Shown here in pieces: positions 5,869 through 9,825 of a stretch of 9,825 bases of DNA. The translations under genes and the position numbers were made by a program. Numbering within the stretch: the stretch's first letter is position 1; each line of letters begins with the position of its first letter. The notes under the pieces are model-generated. The model was not told where the DNA came from. It made no database searches and worked only from the letters and a program-made list of their open reading frames with translations. Origin of the DNA: Campylobacteraceae bacterium (lineage in GTDB: Bacteria; Campylobacterota; Campylobacteria; Campylobacterales; JALSKU01); assembly GCA_015488975.1 (NCBI GenBank), contig WFMT01000233.1:1-9825 (forward strand), read 5' to 3'.

Positions 5869-6022
5869 TCACCCCTCCAATGTTTTATAAAAACTCTCCG
5901 GCATGGTAGGGTGGCAAATATCATTGAATTTATCTCTTTTATAGATAATTTTGCATTGATGCAGATAGCAACATGGTTGATGACTTCTGTCATATCGTAT
6001 CCCACCAGACGCCGTTTGTCAT
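5869..6022 (-). pseudogene. Remnant of a pyridine nucleotide-disulfide oxidoreductase (C-terminal dimerisation end)
   Basis: On the minus strand from about 6021 the frame reads RLVGYDMTEVINHVAICI then NAKLSIKEINSMIF. After one missing base near 5913-5916 the next frame gives HPTMPESFYKTLEG and a TGA at 5871-5869. This is the end of the dimerisation domain of the lipoamide dehydrogenase/mercuric reductase/glutathione reductase family. There the HPTxxE motif supplies the active-site His-Glu pair of the partner subunit. Only about 50 residues are left; the FAD and NAD domains and the redox-active cysteines are absent, and a stop lies just upstream in frame. It is non-functional. Which family member it came from cannot be told. 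Confidence 0.6.
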
Positions 6023-6186
6023 TTTATCCATTGCCAAATCATTATGCTACTTAGTATCGAAGTAATTATCATAGCAAAAATATTTTAAAATGAGTAGCTG
6101 TGTATTTTCACACAATAGCCTTAAAGTATATCATATAATATAGATATAAACCGAGTCGTGCTGCATAGGTATAAAACATTTCTTCC
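6023..6186 (+). other. Gene-free stretch between the disulfide-reductase remnant and queD
   Basis: AT-rich sequence without a supported gene. A 23-codon minus-strand frame starts at 6179 after GGAAGAA but has no recognisable product. No strong terminator for queD (which ends at 6187) is seen. Confidence 0.4.
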
Positions 6187-6771
6187 TTATACTGATTTTG
6201 GATTTATAAAAACCCCATTATTTAAGATTTTATTCCAAAGATTTTTATCTTTCCAATCATTTTTAATAGCACTTGAAAACTCTACATCTTTTAAATCAAT
6301 TTCGCCCATATTTTCAAAATTATAAGCATCTTCTCTAAAACATTCAGCATATCCAGTAGCAGTTTCATGGACTATGATAGAGTGAAGCTTAACATTTTTC
6401 TCTCCATTTATAAACTTTGTTTGTTCTAAAATACGATCAATCGCAAGAAAAAAAACTCTACAAAATTGTTCTACACTGGGATTTACAGGTAAAACTACAT
6501 ATCTTTGATTAAATTTTTTTGCAAATTTTATATATTCTTGATCATCTTTGCTCCATAAAGTAATGCTATGGTCAAAACTCTCTATGATATCTTTTATAGA
6601 TATTTTTATCAAACCAAAATCAAGCACCATTCCGGCATTATCCAAAAAGTTTGATTCTATCTTAATCTCAACTCTATAACTATGACCATGTATATTTTGA
6701 CTACACCTTAAAGTGGAGCATTCTCTTACTATATGAGCATTTTCAAAATTGTATTCTTTTCTGATAATCAT
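6187..6771 (-). CDS. queD: 6-carboxy-5,6,7,8-tetrahydropterin synthase (QueD/PTPS family)
   Basis: A 194-residue cytosolic enzyme of the 6-pyruvoyl-tetrahydropterin synthase fold. QueD turns 7,8-dihydroneopterin triphosphate into 6-carboxy-tetrahydropterin, the first dedicated step to preQ0/queuosine. The zinc ligands are His13 (FENAH) and His28 and His30 (IHGHSY). The nucleophile candidate is Cys23 (RCSQNIHGH), with Asp67-His68 (SFDHSITL) and Glu135 (VHETATGYAECF) completing the site. The protein is longer than E. coli QueD (about 120 residues); the extra middle and C-terminal part (...FSSAIKNDWKDKNLW...) is what I recall of the Campylobacter-type enzyme, a useful taxonomic hint. The ATG directly follows the queE TGA (TGAATG) and uses AGGGG inside the end of queE, so the two are one coupled operon. 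Confidence 0.92.
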   Translation of the reverse strand: MIIRKEYNFENAHIVRECSTLRCSQNIHGHSYRVEIKIESNFLDNAGMVLDFGLIKISIKDIIESFDHSITLWSKDDQEYIKFAKKFNQRYVVLPVNPSVEQFCRVFFLAIDRILEQTKFINGEKNVKLHSIIVHETATGYAECFREDAYNFENMGEIDLKDVEFSSAIKNDWKDKNLWNKILNNGVFINPKSV

Positions 6772-7458
6772 TCAAACCCCTCTTTTATCATCAAAAATTC
6801 TAATATGAATTCTATCTGAGTAATTATAGCCGTTTTTCATACAAAAAGAGAAAACATATTTGGCATTTTTCTTTAATTCTTTCTCATTTTCCCCAAGAGG
6901 CATACAGTATATAGGCAAATTAATATTTTTTGTTATTTTCTTTATCTCTTTATTATCTGTTTTTTTATCAACCACAAATTTAAAAAAAGATTTTTTCGCA
7001 TATTTCGCATATTTCTTAATAACATTCTTTTTTATTCGCTTAGAATGAGGCACTTTTGAATTAGATAGCTTTACGCTCATGGCAAAAATTACATTTTTAA
7101 AATCAGTGTATTTTTCAAAATCCACATCCACCGTAGCATTTGTTTCTATTGTAATATCCCCATCAAACCATTTAATCAATTCATACAATTTTTTATAATA
7201 AAGCATCGGTTCACCGCCTGTTAAAACAAGCGAAGGGTGATATTTTTTATATTTTTTAATCTCTTTTTTTATTTTATCTATAGAAGTTTTTTTCCAACTG
7301 TTTTTGTAACAACTATCAACTGCAAAATAACTATCGCACCTTTTATTATTAAATTTACATCGAAGATTACATCCTCCAACTCTTACAAATATTGAAGGCG
7401 TTCCACAATATTTACCCTCCCCCTGCAAAGAGTAAAAAATTTCACTTATTGGTAACAT
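6772..7458 (-). CDS. queE: 7-carboxy-7-deazaguanine synthase (QueE, radical SAM)
   Basis: A 228-residue radical SAM enzyme that converts 6-carboxy-tetrahydropterin, the product of QueD, into 7-carboxy-7-deazaguanine on the way to queuosine. Recognised by FYSLQGEGKYCGTPSIFVRV (8-27, the QueE substrate region) and the SAM-binding GGE in LVLTGGEPML (about 78-87). The cluster cysteines are Cys30, Cys34 and Cys41 (GGCNLRCKFNNKRCDSYFAV), i.e. CX3CX6C. That is longer than the classical CX3CX2C; inserted loops before the third Cys are known in other QueE proteins. The protein is unusually lysine-rich (IKKEIKKYKKYH, KKYAKYAKKSFFKF), reflecting local AT-richness. The start ATG at 7458 has AAAAGGA about 12 bases upstream, rather far. 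queC and queF are not in the window. A coding remnant and repeat D lie upstream. Confidence 0.92.
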   Translation of the reverse strand: MLPISEIFYSLQGEGKYCGTPSIFVRVGGCNLRCKFNNKRCDSYFAVDSCYKNSWKKTSIDKIKKEIKKYKKYHPSLVLTGGEPMLYYKKLYELIKWFDGDITIETNATVDVDFEKYTDFKNVIFAMSVKLSNSKVPHSKRIKKNVIKKYAKYAKKSFFKFVVDKKTDNKEIKKITKNINLPIYCMPLGENEKELKKNAKYVFSFCMKNGYNYSDRIHIRIFDDKRGV

Positions 7459-7516
7459 ATTTTTTATTATTCCTTTTATTGATATTATCCGCTACATACT
7501 TGGCACTACTAAAATA

Positions 7517-7595
7517 CTACCGAGAGCCATAACCTCTAAGTTCACTACTTACACCAGCTACTTCTCCCGCAAAAAATGCTAAAGTGAATGCTAAA
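7517..7595 (-). pseudogene. Short C-terminal coding remnant cut off at repeat D, unrecognised
   Basis: The minus strand from the edge of repeat D reads LAFTLAFFAGEVAGVSSELR and then GYGSR, ending in TAG at 7519-7517. The composition (richer in GC and in Gly, Ala, Ser than the flanks) looks like real protein and not chance AT-rich sequence. It appears to be the last 25 residues of a lost gene, truncated exactly where the palindromic repeat begins. No family is recognised; a membrane-associated end is possible. Nothing else is supported between 7459 and 7516 except the queE leader. Confidence 0.4.
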
Positions 7596-7645
7596 GGGGT
7601 CTGGCGATAGAGATAACCCAAAGTACTATCACTATCATCAGACCC
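7596..7645 (+). repeat. Dispersed palindromic repeat, copy D
   Basis: Left arm GGGGTCTGGCGATAG (7596-7610) and right arm CTATCACTATCATCAGACCC (7626-7645) each carry one substitution relative to copy C; the two do not compensate each other. The 15-base spacer contains CCCAAAG, shared with the spacer of copy E. Followed by TATTTAT. It sits between two coding remnants. Confidence 0.8.
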
Positions 7646-7797
7646 TATTTATTTTTATTCCTATTTTTTATAACAAAACCCCTATCTATGCCTACTAAAT
7701 CCTTATAAAACTTAGCCTTTATGAAAACGATTGTAACAAAAATATCCTCAAGTATATCTAAAACAAAGAGGCAACAAGAGATATAGCCTGATAGTGG
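7645..7797 (-). pseudogene. Possible coding remnant between repeat D and the 7800 hairpin
   Basis: One minus-strand frame is open for about 50 codons (for example VLDILEDIFVTIVFIKAKFY and KDLVGIDRGFVIKNRNKNK) and ends in TAG at 7647-7645, on the edge of repeat D. No start codon with a ribosome binding site is seen and no family is recognised. In such AT-rich DNA a chance frame is quite possible. Confidence 0.2.
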
Positions 7798-7799
7798 GT

Positions 7800-7840
7800 G
7801 GCCCGGTATTGGGAATAAAGATTATGCCCAATACCGGGCC
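7800..7840. repeat. GC-rich inverted repeat (14-base perfect arms)
   Basis: GGCCCGGTATTGGG (7800-7813) and CCCAATACCGGGCC (7827-7840) are perfectly complementary around a 13-base loop. GTGG at the 5' foot (7798-7801) resembles the tetranucleotide at the head of some REP elements. It differs in sequence from the GGTCTGG repeat family, occurs once here, and lies upstream of the SpoIIAA-like gene. A T-tract directly after the stem, as in an intrinsic terminator, is absent on both strands. Confidence 0.7.
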
Positions 7841-7862
7841 CTGTATTTCCCCTTTGTTTTTG

Positions 7863-7871
7863 TGCTATCAT
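7863..7871 (+). promoter_or_regulatory. Candidate extended -10 promoter of the SpoIIAA-like gene
   Basis: TGCTATCAT fits an extended -10 (TGn plus TATCAT, five of six matches) 33 bases before the ATG at 7904. There is no good -35. The GC-rich hairpin ends 22 bases upstream. Confidence 0.3.
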
Positions 7872-7903
7872 GTATGCAAATCAGATATGAAAGGAGTAAT
7901 AAA

Positions 7904-8644
7904 ATGATCCAGATTATTGACGATATCGGAAATGGTGTCATAGGTTTTAAACTTAGTGGCAAAGTTGTTGATGAAGATTATGAGAAGACACTTATTCCTG
8001 CATTGCAGTCAAAATTCAAAGAAAATGGTAAACTAAAAGTATTATATCAAGTGGGCAGGGATTTTGATTCTTATGATTTTTCAGCTTTAAAAGATGATGT
8101 AAAAACTGGTTTTATGTTTTACTCTGCTTGGGAAAAGATAGCTGTAGTTAGCGATATAAGCTGGATTATAGATGCTGCAAAAGGCTTTTCTTTTACAATT
8201 CCAGGAGAAATTAAAACTTTTAGCAATAAAGATATAGAAAAAGCTAAAGCTTGGCTTTTAAAGAAAAATGTACTTCATCCAAATTTAAATATGTCATTTG
8301 ATGCCAAAACAAAAACAGTTATTTTTGAACCACTGGGAGCTTTGAGCAAGGATGACTTCATAGAAGCAAAAGAACTTATAGATCCGTTTATTGAAGAAAA
8401 TGGAAAATTAAATGGCATCATCATCTATACAAAAGATTTTCCAGGATGGAAATCATTTGGAGACTTTATAACTCATATGAAATTCATAAAAGAACATCAC
8501 AAACATATAAAAAAGTTAGCCTTTGTAACTGATTCTTTTGTCGGAGACTTAGGAGAAAAAGTTGGAAGCCATTTTATAAGTGCAGAAATTAAAAATTTTG
8601 ACTACAATAAGCTTCAAAAAGCAAAGGATTGGATAGACTCATAG
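7904..8644 (+). CDS. Protein with two tandem SpoIIAA-like (STAS-fold) domains
   Basis: The 246-residue protein repeats the same plan twice. Domain 1, about 1-118: IGNGVIGFKLSGKVVDEDYE, KFKENGKLKVLYQVG, EKIAVVSDISWI, IKTFSNKDIEKAKAWL. Domain 2, about 124-246: FEPLGALSKDDFIEAKELID, IEENGKLNGIIIYTKDF, KKLAFVTDSFV, IKNFDYNKLQKAKDWI. Each unit matches the SpoIIAA-like family, single-domain bacterial proteins of about 120 residues thought to bind lipid or small ligands or to act in signalling; function is not established. The ATG at 7904 follows AAAGGAG at a 6-base spacing; an ATG at 7862 in the same frame would add 14 residues without a site. No signal peptide or membrane segment. It stands alone, convergent with a methyltransferase gene. 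Confidence 0.8.
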   Translation: MIQIIDDIGNGVIGFKLSGKVVDEDYEKTLIPALQSKFKENGKLKVLYQVGRDFDSYDFSALKDDVKTGFMFYSAWEKIAVVSDISWIIDAAKGFSFTIPGEIKTFSNKDIEKAKAWLLKKNVLHPNLNMSFDAKTKTVIFEPLGALSKDDFIEAKELIDPFIEENGKLNGIIIYTKDFPGWKSFGDFITHMKFIKEHHKHIKKLAFVTDSFVGDLGEKVGSHFISAEIKNFDYNKLQKAKDWIDS

Positions 8645-8672
8645 AAAATTATATTGATGATTTTGGAAAGAC

Positions 8673-9401
8673 TTATTTATAAGCTGTGATAAATACTATT
8701 TCATCTTCTATAATAAATTGATTTGATGTATTTTCTTTTTCCAATTCATCAATACCTTGAATTATTTCATCATCTGTAAAAACACTTAAATCAGACATGA
8801 ATCTTGACTTAAGCATACTATACCATTCATCTTTTGGTAATTTGAATGTGAAACTTTCAAGTGAAACACTGGTCTTAAATTTACTTTTTTCCAATTCTAA
8901 AACCATCTCAGAGTATGATGGTTGATTTTTATAAAATTCTTTTTTGGCTTTTTGGAACAAAGGAAATTTGTTATTTCTTGGTCTTGTATATATTAAAATT
9001 CTACCATTATCTTCTATTGTATGGTAAATATTGTGCCATAACTTTTTTCTATCTTTAATATGATGTATGACCTCTTTAAATAATATTTTATTGTATGCAG
9101 ACTGCAAGTCATCTAAAAATCCAAATACATCTGAACAAATTATTTCAAAGTTAGAATATTCTTTTGCAAGTTTACACATTTTAGATTCAGGCTCTACACA
9201 GTAAGATTTTTTTAATTCAAATTTGTTGTCAATCATGTTGGTAAATGTTCCTGTACCCCCGCCTATATCCACAAAAACATCACTGTTCTTTAAATCCAGA
9301 TAATATCCTATTTTATCAACAGCCCATGTTTTATATTTATCTGAAAATCTCCATACCTTATTAAAATCTTCTGCGATACTCTCATAATGCTTATTCGTCA
9401 T
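8673..9401 (-). CDS. Class I SAM-dependent methyltransferase
   Basis: A 242-residue cytosolic protein with the Rossmann-type methyltransferase core. Motif I is VFVDIGGGTGTF (about 42-53, SAM binding), the acidic end of strand 2 is in CVEPESKM (Glu70), and motif III is IICSDVF with Asp91. Motif IV is LFKEVIHHIKD (about 107-117) and the next strand is GRILIYTRPR. The C-terminal 90 residues (KLPKDEWYSMLKSRFMSDLS) are typical of Methyltransf_11/25 proteins that act on small molecules; substrate unknown. The start is the ATG at 9401, with AAAGGAG six bases upstream. The frame stays open 23 codons further to 9470, but that part is translated repeat E and is not protein-like. Repeat E thus forms its untranslated leader. 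The reading frame is intact. Confidence 0.85.
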   Translation of the reverse strand: MTNKHYESIAEDFNKVWRFSDKYKTWAVDKIGYYLDLKNSDVFVDIGGGTGTFTNMIDNKFELKKSYCVEPESKMCKLAKEYSNFEIICSDVFGFLDDLQSAYNKILFKEVIHHIKDRKKLWHNIYHTIEDNGRILIYTRPRNNKFPLFQKAKKEFYKNQPSYSEMVLELEKSKFKTSVSLESFTFKLPKDEWYSMLKSRFMSDLSVFTDDEIIQGIDELEKENTSNQFIIEDEIVFITAYK

Positions 9402-9412
9402 TATTCTCCTTT

Positions 9413-9477
9413 GGCTTTGAGGGGTCTGGCTTTGAGGGTCTGGTGATAGCAATAGCCAAAGCACTATCACCAGACCC
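9413..9477 (+). repeat. Dispersed palindromic repeat, copy E, with internal duplication
   Basis: Arms GGGTCTGGTGATAG (9436-9449) and CTATCACCAGACCC (9464-9477) are perfectly complementary; spacer CAATAGCCAAAGCA. To the left, GGCTTTGAGGGGTCT (9413-9427) is repeated as GGCTTTGAGGGTCT (9428-9441), so the left end is duplicated. TTTGGCT at 9410-9416 can also pair with AGCCAAA in the spacer, giving an alternative fold. It lies immediately upstream of the methyltransferase ribosome binding site. Confidence 0.8.
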
Positions 9478-9529
9478 TAATCCTTAAGGGATATTTTAGC
9501 CTATTAACACATTTATCATCATATTAACA

Positions 9530-9574
9530 GACAATTTGTCTTTTTGATAACTAAAATAGTATTAAAAAGACAAA
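9530..9574. repeat. AT-rich inverted repeats built on GACAA
   Basis: TTTGTCTTTTT (9535-9545) and AAAAAGACAAA (9564-9574) form an 11-base inverted repeat with an 18-base loop. Overlapping the first arm is a small dyad GACAA-T-TTGTC (9530-9540). This could be an operator cluster upstream of the methyltransferase; it is not terminator-like. Nothing else is seen between 9478 and 9655. Confidence 0.35.
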
Positions 9575-9655
9575 TATATTTCTGTAATTATAGTATATTT
9601 TTGCAAATATCTAAATAACACCTGCATAAAAGAGATAAAGATATATCAATAAAAT

Positions 9656-9685
9656 TTTACAAAACCGAGTCAAAGATGCTATAAT
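9656..9685 (+). promoter_or_regulatory. Candidate sigma-70 promoter pointing into the stem-loop region
   Basis: TTTACA (9656-9661) and TATAAT (9680-9685) are 18 bases apart, the best-looking promoter in the window. Transcription would start near 9692, just before the first of three stem-loops, with no open frame following within the window. Confidence 0.5.
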
Positions 9686-9700
9686 GTCCACTAATAAATA

Positions 9701-9733
9701 GTTATTCGTTCCCGCTTCGCGGGAACGAATAAC
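9701..9733. repeat. Perfect 15-base stem-loop
   Basis: GTTATTCGTTCCCGC (9701-9715) and GCGGGAACGAATAAC (9719-9733) pair perfectly around the loop TTC. No T-tract follows, so it is not a standard terminator. The CGAATAAC foot recurs at 9786-9793, 60 bases on. Confidence 0.75.
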
Positions 9734-9766
9734 GCTGAGTTCAGCACTTCGTGCCTGCTCCGTTAT
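9729..9766 (-). other. attC-like imperfect hairpin (candidate integron recombination site)
   Basis: ATAACG (9729-9734) pairs with CGTTAT (9761-9766). Inside, GAG (9737-9739) pairs with CTC (9758-9760), CA with TG, and GCAC with GTGC around a TTC loop. Unpaired bases sit at CT, TT and C. Outer box, spacer, inner box with bulged bases and a terminal stem is the plan of an attC site, and GAACTCAGCGTTA on the minus strand recalls the right-hand end of cassette attC sites. But at about 40 bases it is shorter than usual, no IntI integrase is present, and the core boxes do not strictly fit GTTRRRY. Confidence 0.3.
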
Positions 9767-9781
9767 GTCATTCTACGCTCC

Positions 9782-9803
9782 GCTACGAATAACAAATCGT
9801 AGC
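9782..9803. repeat. Third stem-loop of the terminal structured region
   Basis: GCTACGA (9782-9788) and TCGTAGC (9797-9803) are complementary with loop ATAACAAA. It follows two other stem-loops in a 100-base stretch that is clearly richer in GC than the flanks and contains no gene; the structure may continue past the window. Confidence 0.55.
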
Positions 9804-9825
9804 ATTCACCATTTAAGTTAATTTC

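Noticed and set aside
7800..7840. Hairpin as an intrinsic terminator.
   Set aside because: No run of T follows the stem on either strand, and no gene ends just before it.
7862..7903. Upstream start for the SpoIIAA-like protein.
   Set aside because: No ribosome binding site for it, while the ATG at 7904 follows AAAGGAG and begins exactly with the domain.
9402..9470. Longer methyltransferase start at 9470.
   Set aside because: The 23 added codons are translated repeat E (PDPQSQTPQSQRR), whereas the ATG at 9401 has AAAGGAG at normal spacing.
151..9477. The recurring GGTCTGG palindromes as a CRISPR array.
   Set aside because: Copies are 1-4 kb apart, are palindromic over their whole length and have genes, not short unique spacers, between them.
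6148..9672. AAACCGAGTC occurs at 6148 and 9663.
   Set aside because: A shared 10-mer is expected by chance in a window of this size, and the flanks do not match.

Overview
The window is AT-rich DNA from a bacterium that is most likely one of the Campylobacterota (the Sulfurimonas/Sulfurovum/Arcobacter side of the group). The main reason is that the QueD and QueE proteins read like the Campylobacter-type enzymes. The siroheme reductase fragments and the formate/nitrite channel fit that placement. No rRNA or tRNA gene is present, so the assignment rests on protein recognition alone.

Layout. Position 1-132 is the 3' end of an aspartate/glutamate racemase. 359-1156 (-) is a formate/nitrite channel, divergent from the 5' end of a siroheme nitrite/sulfite reductase gene (1303-1599, +). 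That reductase is broken. Its N-terminal part carries two compensating indels and stops in a palindromic repeat at 1591-1628. Its C-terminal part, with all four iron-sulfur/siroheme cysteines, resumes immediately after a perfect copy of the same repeat at 3246-3284. The middle of the gene is missing. In its place, on the minus strand, lie a TauE/SafE permease (1717-2454) and a decayed higBA toxin-antitoxin pair (2726-3245). Then follow an AraC-type regulator and an EamA exporter that overlap (4167-5865), a hidden remnant of a flavin disulfide reductase (5869-6022, -), queD-queE (6187-7458, -), a repeat-rich gap, a two-domain SpoIIAA-like protein (7904-8644) and a convergent methyltransferase (8673-9401, -). 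The last 350 bases hold no gene but contain a good sigma-70-like promoter pointing into three consecutive stem-loops, one with the plan of an integron attC site.

The unifying signal is a dispersed palindrome, consensus GGGTCTGGTGATAG...CTATCACCAGACCC. It occurs in five copies (about 151-181, 1591-1628, 3246-3284, 7596-7645, 9413-9477), all right arms pointing the same way. Two copies form the junctions of the broken reductase, one of these also truncates higB, and a further copy abuts another coding remnant. The repeats therefore look like boundaries at which the region has been cut and rejoined. No transposase is present in the window.

The intact genes (channel, TauE permease, AraC-EamA, QueDE, SpoIIAA-like protein, methyltransferase) carry no visible lesion, while the short remnants carry at least five single-base indels. 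This is what an accessory region undergoing gene decay looks like, though read-level checking of the homopolymers is needed.
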